NCBI GenBank assembly: GCA_003153015.1
Contig: PMBS01000127.1
Coordinates: forward strand, 1-36,586
Direction of reading: 5' to 3'
DNA length: 36,586 nt
Source: Myxococcales bacterium
Lineage (GTDB): Bacteria; Myxococcota_A; Polyangia; Fen-1088
The notes beneath the pieces are model-generated. The model did no database searches, was not told the origin of the DNA, and saw only the letters and a list, made by a program, of their open reading frames with translations. Both the position numbers and the translations under genes were made by a program. The stretch's first letter is position 1, and each line of letters opens with the position of its first letter. This document shows positions 25,847-33,748 of this stretch, piece by piece.

Positions 25847-26566
25847 GTGTGGTTCGACGCAGCCGGATTCACTCAGAAGGCGCCATCCAAGCAGGCGAAT
25901 CAGGACCGAGTTCTCATCCAAGATTGCCTCCTAGAGTCGGGCGTGACGTGCGCGCCGAAGATGGCGGCATGCCGTTGTTTCGTCGCCGACGGTATCGGCG
26001 GAACTCGGGCGGCCGAGATCGCATCGGCCTTCGTGCTGGAACAGATCCGCGAGCGCCTTGTCGTTCCCCCTCCCGACGGCGGCGCGGGGCTGCGCGCGCT
26101 GTTCGAGGCCATCAACGCGGACTTGATCGCGCGCACCGCGCCCGACCCCGCGACATCTGGCGCGGGAACGACGCTTGTGGGGCTCCTGCACTGGCAGGAC
26201 GGATTTCGAATCGTCAACGCGGGGGACTCGGAGGCATGGATGATGCGCGAGGATCGGTTCTTCCGCCTTTCGGAGCGGCAGAGCCTGCGTGACATGCAGG
26301 ATGACAGCCCCGTAACCAGTTACTTCGGTGGCCCCGAGAGCGAACTCGACCTCTGCATGGACACGTCGCTCCGCGAGGTTCTGCCCGGGGACATCGTGCT
26401 GCTGTGTTCCGACGGGCTCTTCAAGGCGCTCGCGGTCGACCAAGTCAGGGCTGTCCTACGCAACAGCCGGAACCTGGCCGAGAAGGCCGAGTTTCTGTGC
26501 GCCAGCGTGGCCAAGCAGGATGCACCGGATGACACCAGTTGCATCCTTGTCCAGGCAGTGGCCTGA
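25847..26566 (+). CDS. PP2C-type Ser/Thr protein phosphatase
   Basis: This 239-residue, single-domain PP2C/SpoIIE-fold phosphatase removes phosphate from Ser/Thr using two metal ions. The family motifs are all present: N-Q-D (18-20), V-A-D-G-I-G-G (46-52), G-A-G-T-T-L (105-110), N-A-G-D-S-E-A (124-130), L-L-C-S-D-G-L (185-191) and D-D-T-S (228-231). Metal-ligand aspartates D48, D189 and D229 are conserved. The GTG start lies just after a -10-like box, so the mRNA is probably leaderless. It leads a five-gene operon ending in an FHA protein. Its likely targets are the phosphoproteins made by the kinase at 8383. A frameshifted relative lies next to that kinase. Confidence 0.92.
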   Translation: MWFDAAGFTQKAPSKQANQDRVLIQDCLLESGVTCAPKMAACRCFVADGIGGTRAAEIASAFVLEQIRERLVVPPPDGGAGLRALFEAINADLIARTAPDPATSGAGTTLVGLLHWQDGFRIVNAGDSEAWMMREDRFFRLSERQSLRDMQDDSPVTSYFGGPESELDLCMDTSLREVLPGDIVLLCSDGLFKALAVDQVRAVLRNSRNLAEKAEFLCASVAKQDAPDDTSCILVQAVA

Positions 26567-26611
26567 GATGCCCGCCTTCCGCCCGCCGAAGGACATGCCG
26601 GGAGGCCGAGA

Positions 26612-28180
26612 ATGAGCCATTCGGACTGGTCCCCCCCCCCACCTCAGTACTCGGCCAAGGTTTTCGATGGCCTCCTGCGCACCGTCTTTGAGGGGCAGGC
26701 GCGTATCCGCGGGCTCCTGTCCGATCTCCAAGGGCTCCGGGTCGACGACCAGGTCCGCAAGATCCAGTTCGACTGCTCCGAGTTCCTGCGCGAGCATGAA
26801 GACCGCTGCAGCTCTCTGCTGCAGCCGTTCGTGGTTCTGCCCAGCGGCACATTCGGCGAGGAAACGCGCGCTCAGATCCAGGGAGCTATCACCTCGCGGC
26901 AGCGCGAGGTGGATGAAGCTCTGCGCCTGTTGCAGGGGGAGAGGGACGCCTTCGCCAGCAAGAAAGACGATCACGACGCTTTCGTGGCATACGAGCAGCA
27001 CTACCAGCACGTTCTTGAGTCTTTTCAGCAGTTCCAGAAACGCGTGTGCGCCTACATAGCTGAGTATTTCGGTGGGGAGGACCCTGTCGCGGTTGCGCGC
27101 GCGCAGAAGGAAGTCATGGCGGCGGCACCGCAGATCCATCACGGCCAGTTCAGGGCCGGCTTCCGAAGGGTCGCCGAACGCGAAGAGCACGCCGCAGACG
27201 AAGCGGTAGAGGCCAGCCGGCGAGCCGTGGATCGAATCCGCGCCGCCACGGCCAAGGGAAGCAGTCCGACCCCTGCTGTCCGCCACGGGGCCGCGCCCGC
27301 AGCGCAGCCAGTGTCTGACGAAGATGTAGAGAAACTGACACGGCAGATCGAGAGACGCATCGCCACGTTGGCGGAAGAACCCGACCGCGCGGCTTGCCGG
27401 GATAGGCTCACCAGGCTGCAGAGAAACACGGAATTCGTGGGGGATCCTTACTACTACAGAGAACTCCACGACAGCGTGCTCGCCCTCGCCACTACCCGCC
27501 GCCTACAGGCACAGACGGCGGCTGCACTCGGGGACATCCCGGCAGCCGGCATCCACCCTTCACTTCGTGCCAAGCACGCGTCGCTAGCCGTCAGGATCAG
27601 GAAGTTCCTCTCCCAGCCGTGCGTGAAGGTCTGCGAGGCCGACGCACTTCGCGACGATCTGGCCGCCCTCGCGAAGGAGAGCCGTGAGGTCTACGCCGCC
27701 GAATTCGTCGCGGAACGTGAGCGCGACTTCCTTCGCCGTCAACTCTGCCATTCCCTCATCCGACTTGGATACGAGGTAGTCGAGGACACGGCGGCCGCAG
27801 ACCTCGCCAAGCCTGGCGACGTGTTCTTGCGGATTCCCGACCAAGACAACATCGTGCACCTTGAGTTCAGGGCCGACGGCCACATCATCCATCGCTTCCT
27901 GATTCCCGAGGCGCGTGACGAGTTGAGCCTCGAGGCCAAACACCAGAGGGTCCAGGAGATGGCACGGTCTTGCCAGACTTTTCAATGCGCCGTCGACGAG
28001 TTGCGTGCCATCGGCGTTCCAATTCCAGCGCCGCGCGACACTCCGGCCAGCGAGAAAGCCTTGATCCAGGTACCGGCGAAGTACCGTGCCAAGCTCAAGA
28101 CCACTGGCTCTCGTCCTCGGTCAGTGCAGAGGACCGACCAGCAGCAACTCCGGGTAGGTTCTCGCCGCCCACCCCGGTGA
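26612..28180 (+). CDS. Long coiled-coil protein of the PP2C/AAA+/radical SAM operon
   Basis: The 522-residue protein has no recognised domain. After a run of prolines (residues 8-11) it is helical and charged to about residue 205, with heptad-like stretches. A Pro/Ala linker follows, then more helices (235-390), a small beta-rich segment at about 398-425 (H-L-E-F-R-A-D-G) and a basic tail. GGAGG lies seven bases before the ATG. The gene starts 45 bases after the PP2C stop. A broken copy of its N-terminus follows the broken PP2C at 7018-7642, so the two genes travel together. A scaffold for the phosphatase or the AAA+ protein is the simplest guess. A ten-C run at codons 7-10 makes it a candidate for slippage. 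Confidence 0.8.
   Translation: MSHSDWSPPPPQYSAKVFDGLLRTVFEGQARIRGLLSDLQGLRVDDQVRKIQFDCSEFLREHEDRCSSLLQPFVVLPSGTFGEETRAQIQGAITSRQREVDEALRLLQGERDAFASKKDDHDAFVAYEQHYQHVLESFQQFQKRVCAYIAEYFGGEDPVAVARAQKEVMAAAPQIHHGQFRAGFRRVAEREEHAADEAVEASRRAVDRIRAATAKGSSPTPAVRHGAAPAAQPVSDEDVEKLTRQIERRIATLAEEPDRAACRDRLTRLQRNTEFVGDPYYYRELHDSVLALATTRRLQAQTAAALGDIPAAGIHPSLRAKHASLAVRIRKFLSQPCVKVCEADALRDDLAALAKESREVYAAEFVAERERDFLRRQLCHSLIRLGYEVVEDTAAADLAKPGDVFLRIPDQDNIVHLEFRADGHIIHRFLIPEARDELSLEAKHQRVQEMARSCQTFQCAVDELRAIGVPIPAPRDTPASEKALIQVPAKYRAKLKTTGSRPRSVQRTDQQQLRVGSRRPPR
26631..26640 (+). repeat. Homopolymer run of ten cytosines inside the coiled-coil gene start
   Basis: Ten consecutive C bases cover codons 7-10 (S-P-P-P). 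Gain or loss of one base would shift the frame directly after the start codon. Runs of this length are typical of slipped-strand phase variation, but they are also prone to sequencing error. Confidence 0.8.
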
Positions 28181-28214
28181 CGTTCCACCCGTTTAGCGAA
28201 AGGATGGCAGACCC

Positions 28215-30137
28215 ATGGCAGTGACAGCCCCCGATCCCGCCCACCTTCGCAAGATCAAGGCGATGGCCTTCCCGAAGTGGATGCGAGAACTGGACCGCTT
28301 TCTGGCGCTGAAGTCGGAGATCTTCCTGCACGGCAACATCTACGACTGCTTCTTCTTTCCTATCAACTACGCCTCGGCCAAGTCGGAAGCGGAGCTGCAG
28401 TTCGTCAACGTCCCGGACATCAAGTCGGTGCTCCGGATGTACCTGCAGGCCGAGGGCTACATGGTCTGCTACTACGACTTGCTGGACGGCTTCGAGGTTA
28501 CTGGCAAGAACGACGAGGAGGTCCTGCTGTCGCTGCTCAGGGGCCTCCCTCCCACCGCGCGAAAAGCCTTCACCGGCATCAAGTCCCTCCAGGATGCCGC
28601 TCAGCTCCCCGATGCCCTCAGCCTGCTCAGGGCCCTGGTTGCCAATACACAGACACCGATCGCAGGCATAGTCAACAACGCTTCCCGCTTCGCCAGCCAA
28701 CCAAACGAGCTCGACAACGACGAGCGACGCCACTTCCTGAAGGTCATCCGCGCAGCCCAAGAGGCCAGGGTCTTCTACCAGAAAGAGCAAAAGCGGAACC
28801 TGCTGATCTTCCTCTGCGACAAGCTGAGCGACATCCCCAGTTGGGTGCTCATCGAGAACCCCCTGAGCAAGGGCATCGAGGTGCAGAAGCCCAGCAAGGA
28901 GGACCGGGGGCGCTTTTTTGATACGCAGCGCAGTGAGTTTTTCCAGGGCGGCGGGCCGGTCGACTCGCCGAAACTCCGGGGCACCTTCATCGATCTCACC
29001 GACGGATTCTCGAGCCGCGAACTCGCGAACCTGCTGACCATTTCCGAGCGTGAGGAACTGCCCGCCAGCCGCATCGACGTCATCATCGACTTGTACCGGT
29101 ATGGCGAGCGTGAGAAGTTCTGGGAGAAGCTGGACCTCGAGCGGGTGAAAGACGCCGAGACGAAGCTCCGCAAGCGCGTCCTCGGACAGGATGCGGCGAT
29201 CACCAAGAGCATCGATATCATTAGGCGCGCCAGCTTGGGCCTTCACGCCATCGACCAGAAGAAGGCCAACCGTCCCAAAGGCGTTCTCTTCTTCGCCGGG
29301 CCCACCGGCACAGGCAAGACCGAGCTCGCAAAGTCGCTCGCCGAGCTGATCTTCAATGACGAGGACGCGATCATGCGATTCGACATGAGCGAGTACAACG
29401 ACAGCAACTCGGACGTGAAGCTGATCGGGTCGCCGCCCGGGTACGTGGGCTACGCAGAGGGCGGCCAACTCACGCGGCGGGTGAGAGCGAAGCCATTCTC
29501 GATCATCCTATTCGACGAGATCGAGAAGGCGCACAGCATCGTCTTCGACAAGTTCCTGCAGATACTAGATGACGGCCGGCTCACCGACGGGAAGGGCGAT
29601 ACCGCGTACTTCGGTGAGGCGCTCATCATCTTCACCAGCAATCTCGGGGCGTTCAAGGAAGACGAGAATGGAGAGGTTGTCGCCAACTTCAAATGGGGGG
29701 ACAAGAACGAGGAGGTTGTGAGGAAGGTGATGCTCGCGATACGCAACTTCTTCACGATGAAGCTCAACCGTCCCGAGATCCTGAACCGTTTCGGCGACAG
29801 TTTCGTCGTGTTCAACTACATCGAGCGGCCCGTCGACCGACTCATCCTGCAGAAGGCACTCGATACCATCAGGACCAATCTCGCCGAGCAGAAGCACTGG
29901 CAGTTCCACTTCGACGAGAAGTTCGTCGAAACCTTCCGGACCCACTACCTGACTAACGATGTCCTGGAGATGGGCGGACGGGGGATCAACAACCGCGTCG
30001 AGACGTACGTCAAGAATGCCATGGCCAACTTCCTTTTCAGTGTCAGCGCCCCCGAGAGGAGGTCCTTCGAGGTGTACTGCGACGACAAGAGCTGTGACGA
30101 ATGCAAGCGCCCGCGCATAGCCTTTCGATTGCGCTGA
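28215..30137 (+). CDS. ClpB-type AAA+ ATPase with degenerate first AAA domain
   Basis: The 640-residue protein has an N-terminal half (1-310) that resembles an AAA+ domain in strand order (R-N-L-L-I-F-L-C-D near 194-202) but has no Walker A loop. The second half is a full Hsp100/ClpA-ClpB D2-type module. It has Walker A G-P-T-G-T-G-K-T (362-369), the pore-loop region G-S-P-P-G-Y-V-G-Y (405-413), Walker B I-L-F-D-E (431-435), sensor-1 I-I-F-T-S-N (471-476) and a C-terminal lid. Such proteins thread or remodel other proteins using ATP. I see no I-G-F/I-G-L loop, so docking to the ClpP at 33749 is not expected. It ends in a Cys-rich tail (C-D-D-K-S-C-D-E-C) and overlaps the next gene by 37 bases. 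Confidence 0.9.
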   Translation: MAVTAPDPAHLRKIKAMAFPKWMRELDRFLALKSEIFLHGNIYDCFFFPINYASAKSEAELQFVNVPDIKSVLRMYLQAEGYMVCYYDLLDGFEVTGKNDEEVLLSLLRGLPPTARKAFTGIKSLQDAAQLPDALSLLRALVANTQTPIAGIVNNASRFASQPNELDNDERRHFLKVIRAAQEARVFYQKEQKRNLLIFLCDKLSDIPSWVLIENPLSKGIEVQKPSKEDRGRFFDTQRSEFFQGGGPVDSPKLRGTFIDLTDGFSSRELANLLTISEREELPASRIDVIIDLYRYGEREKFWEKLDLERVKDAETKLRKRVLGQDAAITKSIDIIRRASLGLHAIDQKKANRPKGVLFFAGPTGTGKTELAKSLAELIFNDEDAIMRFDMSEYNDSNSDVKLIGSPPGYVGYAEGGQLTRRVRAKPFSIILFDEIEKAHSIVFDKFLQILDDGRLTDGKGDTAYFGEALIIFTSNLGAFKEDENGEVVANFKWGDKNEEVVRKVMLAIRNFFTMKLNRPEILNRFGDSFVVFNYIERPVDRLILQKALDTIRTNLAEQKHWQFHFDEKFVETFRTHYLTNDVLEMGGRGINNRVETYVKNAMANFLFSVSAPERRSFEVYCDDKSCDECKRPRIAFRLR

Positions 30138-30748
30138 GGCTCAACCGGATTCAGGCCCCGGTGACCAACCTGGGACCCGGGCGCCGGATCGCGCTCTGGG
30201 TGCAGGGGTGCAGCCTGGGCTGTCCAGGGTGTATGTCGCCCTCGATGCAGGACCGCGACGGTGGACGTGACGTCGATGTGCGGACGCTGGCCGAGGGTCT
30301 TGCCGCAGCGGCTGCGGGTTTCGACGGACTCACCATCTCTGGCGGCGAACCGTTCCAGCAGTACGGAGCCTTGATGGCACTGTGCTCATACTACAAGGCT
30401 CTCTGCCCACGCACCGTGCTGGTCTACACTGGCTACCGGATAGCGGAACTGGAGCGTGATCATCCCGAGCGGGCGTTCCACAAGACTCTCGACTACCTGA
30501 TCGATGGCCGCTATTTGCGAAGGCGGCACGATGGCCGCTGGAGGGGTTCCACCAACCAGCGGCTCTATCGCTTCCTCACCGGTCAGGCGGTGGAGTGCAA
30601 TCCCTGGTGGTCCTATACTGAGAAGACCATGATGTTGTCCGTACCGGACGCGCTCCATGCGACGATGGCTGGCATCCCTGAGCGGGGCGACCTGGCTCGC
30701 CTCAGAAGGGCGATGCGCTCTTCTGGCATCAAGATGAGGCTCAGATGA
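30101..30748 (+). CDS. Radical SAM protein of the NrdG-like activating-enzyme type
   Basis: This 215-residue protein has the radical SAM cluster motif C-x3-C-x2-C in Q-G-C-S-L-G-C-P-G-C (C37, C41, C44) and the SAM-binding G-G-E-P at 81-84. The run P-G-R-R-I-A-L-W-V-Q-G-C at residues 26-37 is typical of small activases such as the class III ribonucleotide reductase activator NrdG. No NrdD partner or glycyl-radical enzyme lies nearby, so its substrate is different or unknown. The start lies 37 bases inside the AAA+ gene and its stop overlaps the FHA gene (ATGA), so the three are tightly coupled. It needs a 4Fe-4S cluster and is likely oxygen-sensitive. Confidence 0.88.
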   Translation: MQAPAHSLSIALRLNRIQAPVTNLGPGRRIALWVQGCSLGCPGCMSPSMQDRDGGRDVDVRTLAEGLAAAAAGFDGLTISGGEPFQQYGALMALCSYYKALCPRTVLVYTGYRIAELERDHPERAFHKTLDYLIDGRYLRRRHDGRWRGSTNQRLYRFLTGQAVECNPWWSYTEKTMMLSVPDALHATMAGIPERGDLARLRRAMRSSGIKMRLR

Positions 30749-31368
30749 CGATCACATGCAGCTACTGCGATGAGCCTCTGGCGACGCAGGAAGGACAACC
30801 GCTCCCCCGAACGTGTCCGAAGTGTTTCAAGGAGGTCGAATCGTGGAAGGGGGCGGGGATGCCGGCTGCCTCCCATGGGGGTGCCGGGGGGACATCGACC
30901 ATGCCTTCCCTTGTGCTGCTGAATGTGAAGACCAGAAAGCGCATTCCCATCCCCGACGACGAGCAAGTTGTCATCGGACGTGAGGCCGAAGGTGCCGAAG
31001 CCCTTTCGAATATGCCACAAATCAGCCGGGAACATTGTCTGATAGTCCGGACCGGTGGCCGTTTGACGGTGCGAGATCTGGGCTCGCGTCACGGTACCTT
31101 CGTTGGCGAGGATAGGCTCGACTGCAAGGACAGTGCGCAGCCCATCGAGAACAACTCCCTGCTCCACCTTGGTCGCGAGTGCTTCCTCGTCATGCTGGCC
31201 GTGCCAACGGAGCTCGCGCCTGCCCCGCCCAAACCCTCGGATGAGTCTCAATCTGAAAGCTCGGTTCCGCCGACGCTGGAACGGTGGCACTGCAAGATCT
31301 GTGAAAACTCTGCCGCCAAGGGGCCAGAGAACGGTGTCTGCCCCGTGTGTGGAAAATACAGCGGGTAA
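30745..31368 (+). CDS. FHA-domain protein flanked by two zinc ribbons
   Basis: The 207-residue protein starts with a zinc ribbon (C5, C8, C24, C27). The FHA domain spans about 56-152 and keeps the phosphothreonine-binding residues G-R-E (78-80), S-R-E-H (94-97) and G-S-R-H-G-T (113-118). A Pro/Ser linker leads to a second zinc ribbon (C183, C186, C199, C202). FHA domains recognise phosphothreonine, so this is the reader of the signalling module whose kinase is probably the protein at 8383 and whose eraser is the PP2C in the same operon. The start overlaps the radical SAM stop by four bases. Confidence 0.92.
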   Translation: MTITCSYCDEPLATQEGQPLPRTCPKCFKEVESWKGAGMPAASHGGAGGTSTMPSLVLLNVKTRKRIPIPDDEQVVIGREAEGAEALSNMPQISREHCLIVRTGGRLTVRDLGSRHGTFVGEDRLDCKDSAQPIENNSLLHLGRECFLVMLAVPTELAPAPPKPSDESQSESSVPPTLERWHCKICENSAAKGPENGVCPVCGKYSG

Positions 31369-31382
31369 GATAGAAAAAGCCC

Positions 31383-31483
31383 ATGCCAGTCTGTAGTTCC
31401 TGCGGCGCGGTCTTTCGGGGGGTGAGCCGCGTCCGGGATGCGGCAAACGCAAGCTGTGCGCGAAGGGCGTGGATTGGGCCTAG
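31383..31483 (+). pseudogene. Possible tiny zinc-ribbon gene broken at a G-run
   Basis: After the FHA gene an ATG starts M-P-V-C-S-S-C-G-A-V-F-R-G. At a run of six G (31417-31422) the frame is lost. Adding one G would continue G-E-P-R-P-G-C-G-K-R-K-L-C-A and stop at 31483, giving a neat four-cysteine peptide of about 33 residues. This is suggestive but short, and may be chance. Confidence 0.3.
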
Positions 31484-31995
31484 ATCCTTCGTGGGTGGTT
31501 CGACTCTTTCGCATGGGACGAGCCACTCACCGAGACGCTTGGCGCGACCGAGTTGCAGCTGGTGGTCCCGTGGGCGCGAGTGGCGATTTGGCACAGAAAC
31601 GGCAGAGCTCGGTTCGTTGCACGGACCAGCCACGGGAAGGGCTTCTGCTCAGCTGGTGCAAGCGCTAGCAGCGCATCCACGAGCGCGTCCCGCTCGGCTG
31701 TCGAAGGGCACGACCCATGGAGCATCAGGCGGGCAACCAGGGGATCTTCAGCGTCGATACGGGCCGCGAAGTCGTTGTTGGGTGTGGATTCTGAGGACGG
31801 GATTGCGGCAGGGACGAGCGACAGAGAGTGGTTCGCCAGAGCGTCCTGTACCTCCTTCAAGGCGCGCCGTCCGAAGTTGCGAAGACCAAGCAACTGCTCG
31901 CCCGAGCGCCGGATCAGATCCTCGACGAGGTGGATGCCAGCCTTGGTCAGAGCGCGCTCTGTTCGTTCGGAAAGCCCGAGGTTCTTGACGTTCAT
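31480..31995 (-). CDS. Orphan RNA polymerase alpha C-terminal domain-like protein
   Basis: Residues 1-62 of this 171-residue protein match the DNA-binding C-terminal domain of RNA polymerase alpha. They have L-G-L-S-E-R-T-E-R-A-L near the start and L-R-N-F-G-R-R-A-L-K-E-V in the second helix-hairpin-helix. R11 falls on the arginine that contacts UP-element DNA (E. coli R265), and G-R-R-A-L matches the second contact loop. The alpha N-terminal domain is absent. The remaining 110 residues, Ala/Ser-rich, are of unknown type. It could compete with or bridge to RNA polymerase at particular promoters. The start codon lacks a clear ribosome site. Confidence 0.75.
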   Translation of the reverse strand: MNVKNLGLSERTERALTKAGIHLVEDLIRRSGEQLLGLRNFGRRALKEVQDALANHSLSLVPAAIPSSESTPNNDFAARIDAEDPLVARLMLHGSCPSTAERDALVDALLALAPAEQKPFPWLVRATNRALPFLCQIATRAHGTTSCNSVAPSVSVSGSSHAKESNHPRRI

Positions 31996-32120
31996 GTCCA
32001 GTCGAGCCGAAGTCTAACCGAAACCGCGGAGCTCACCGTGAAGAAGAAGAAACGAACGGCTGCCAACAGCCGCCCACGAGGACGAGAACATGCGGCCTCT
32101 TGCCGATGAAGGAGAAGGTC

Positions 32121-32669
32121 ATGGGACAGGTCATCAAGATGGCAAAATACCGCCACCCGATCCCCCGATGGGTTTGGGACCACAACATCCTTGTCACGCA
32201 TTCCCTCCCCGATGGATTCAACGCCGAGCTAGCCAAGGCGCTGGGTATCGACGAATGCCAGTCGGCGATGGGTCACGCTGCCGCGCTCAAACGGATCTTC
32301 GCTATCCGGGTCGAAGATCTGGCGGCGATTCTTCTTGAGACCGGCAGCCGGTTTGGGAGTGAGAAGTGGTGGCGCGCTATGTTGTCGCATGCTGTTGAGC
32401 GAATTGACGGTCTGTTGGATTGCAGGAGTCTGGAACGGGCTGTGGCCGTGGCACGATCCGTCTGGGAGGAAGACCAGATCTATGGCTCGACAGCGTTGGC
32501 GGCGTTCAAAGCGTGCCGTCGCATCCTGATGGCAAGGTATTCCGCGAAGTGGCAGCCGCTTGACGAGTTCATGAAGCACGTGGTCTTGCTCATTGAAGCG
32601 TGCCGTCTGGAACGCAGGTCACCGTTCTGGCGAAACATATGGGCGGCGGGATGCAGGATTTGCGACTAA
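32121..32669 (+). CDS. Hypothetical helical protein divergent from the alpha-CTD gene
   Basis: This 182-residue soluble protein is helical in its middle and rich in Arg. It has a Trp-rich segment (K-W-W-R-A) around residue 84 and a C-terminal C-R-I-C-D. The ATG at 32121 is chosen because AAGGAG lies six bases upstream. No family is recognised. The shared upstream region with the alpha-CTD gene (31996-32120) probably holds both promoters. Confidence 0.6.
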   Translation: MGQVIKMAKYRHPIPRWVWDHNILVTHSLPDGFNAELAKALGIDECQSAMGHAAALKRIFAIRVEDLAAILLETGSRFGSEKWWRAMLSHAVERIDGLLDCRSLERAVAVARSVWEEDQIYGSTALAAFKACRRILMARYSAKWQPLDEFMKHVVLLIEACRLERRSPFWRNIWAAGCRICD

Positions 32670-32780
32670 CGGCGGGTCCATCGTGAACGGGATGTCAGAA
32701 CGATCGCTCGGCAGACGTCCATGGGGATGGCAGCGGGAAGAGATGGACAAGACATCGCACAACCACCACAAGATTCCAAG

Positions 32781-33206
32781 ATGCCCAAGAAGCTGAAGAT
32801 CCTGATCGTCGAGGACAACGACCAGCGCGTCCAGCGGCTCTCTGCCATGCTGGACTCGGCGAAGGTCCACCTGGTTCACGCGGCCAGCGGTGGGCAGGCG
32901 CTCGGGATCCTTCAGCGCGACCGCAACGTGTACGACGGGATCATGCTGGACCATGATCTGACGGAAGGCACACGCACGAAAAGCGATCTGGGCATCAGCG
33001 GCCGCAACGTGGTCGAGGCCCTGCTGGCAAGCCAGGCCTTCCGCAAGCCGCCGGTATTGATTCATTCGATGAACCCCGCTGGAGCCGCCAGCATGGAAGC
33101 AGCACTGGATCGGGCGGGCTTTCCGGTGGACTGCATCCCCTACGCGGAACTGACCAGGGAACGCCTGACTGGCTGGGTCGCCGGCCTGGCCGACGACGAC
33201 GTGTGA
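32781..33206 (+). CDS. Receiver-like protein, probably of the cyclic-phosphate-processing (cREC) type
   Basis: The 141-residue protein has a CheY-like fold pattern. K-I-L-I-V-E-D-N-D at 6-14 gives the acidic pair E11/D12. D-G-I-M-L-D-H-D-L at 52-60 places D57 at the usual phosphoacceptor position, and V-L-I-H-S-M-N-P-A-G at 92-101 replaces the usual T/S...K loop. The L-D-H-D-L and H-S-x-N-x-x-G motifs match what I know as the cyclic-phosphate-processing receiver family, inferred to act on RNA or nucleotide phosphates rather than in a two-component relay. No output domain or histidine kinase is nearby. A plain response-regulator receiver is the alternative. Confidence 0.65.
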   Translation: MPKKLKILIVEDNDQRVQRLSAMLDSAKVHLVHAASGGQALGILQRDRNVYDGIMLDHDLTEGTRTKSDLGISGRNVVEALLASQAFRKPPVLIHSMNPAGAASMEAALDRAGFPVDCIPYAELTRERLTGWVAGLADDDV

Positions 33207-33273
33207 TCGCGGCCAGTTGCTGGTGAGCCTGTCAGATCTGGCCCGCCGCGACCGTCATTGTCATCGGGACGCG

Positions 33274-33681
33274 ATGAAGAACACCCACCTGAACATCGAG
33301 AACCTGGTCGCCATCGCGGCGAGGCGCGCGCTGGTCGAACTCGGCGCTCGCGAGGTCGCGGCGCTGAGAGAGACAGTCGAGGGGATTGTGGCGCAGCTTG
33401 GTAGCGGACTCGACCAGGAGCAGATGGTGCGCGACATCGCAAACTACCCGCTGGGCAGCGATCTCATCGTCGCTGCCAGCAGGAGCCCAGGCCTTGTTGG
33501 CATGCAGATCAGACACGCCGAGTCTGGGTATTGGATCCCCAATCACAGATTCCTAATTCATGGCTTCATGTGGGTGTGCTTCCAGTTGAAGGTTGCGGGG
33601 AGCAGCACATTGGCACGCACCAACGCCTGCACGGTCTATTCGCTAATTGCATACGCCGTCCGGCAGCAGACCTCGAACTAA
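33274..33681 (+). CDS. Hypothetical protein upstream of ClpP
   Basis: This 135-residue protein has an N-terminal helical half (A-I-A-A-R-R-A-L-V-E-L) and a C-terminal part with aromatic strands (Y-W-I-P-N-H-R-F-L-I-H-G-F-M). The ATG at 33274 is preferred to the upstream start at 33217, though neither has a strong ribosome site. It lies between the receiver-like gene and ClpP, same strand. No domain is recognised. Confidence 0.5.
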   Translation: MKNTHLNIENLVAIAARRALVELGAREVAALRETVEGIVAQLGSGLDQEQMVRDIANYPLGSDLIVAASRSPGLVGMQIRHAESGYWIPNHRFLIHGFMWVCFQLKVAGSSTLARTNACTVYSLIAYAVRQQTSN

Positions 33682-33748
33682 AGGCCGCTGTCAGAGCGGC
33701 GGCTCGGCACGCGTCCCAGGAGGCACCCCAATTGGAAGGAAGACGATC

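Noticed and set aside
26456-27469. A 337-codon minus-strand frame opposite the coiled-coil gene
   Set aside because: It has no recognisable pattern and no ribosome site, and runs through the ends of two well-supported plus-strand genes.
28095-29468. A 457-codon open frame on the minus strand opposite the AAA+ gene
   Set aside because: It mirrors the codon bias of the AAA+ gene, shows no domain and crosses well-supported motifs of the plus-strand protein. It is an antisense shadow of GC-rich coding DNA.
25847-31368. Type VI secretion regulatory cluster
   Set aside because: Kinase, PP2C and FHA occur in type VI systems, but no sheath, baseplate, Hcp, VgrG or membrane-complex gene is present, and the AAA+ protein lacks features tying it to ClpV.
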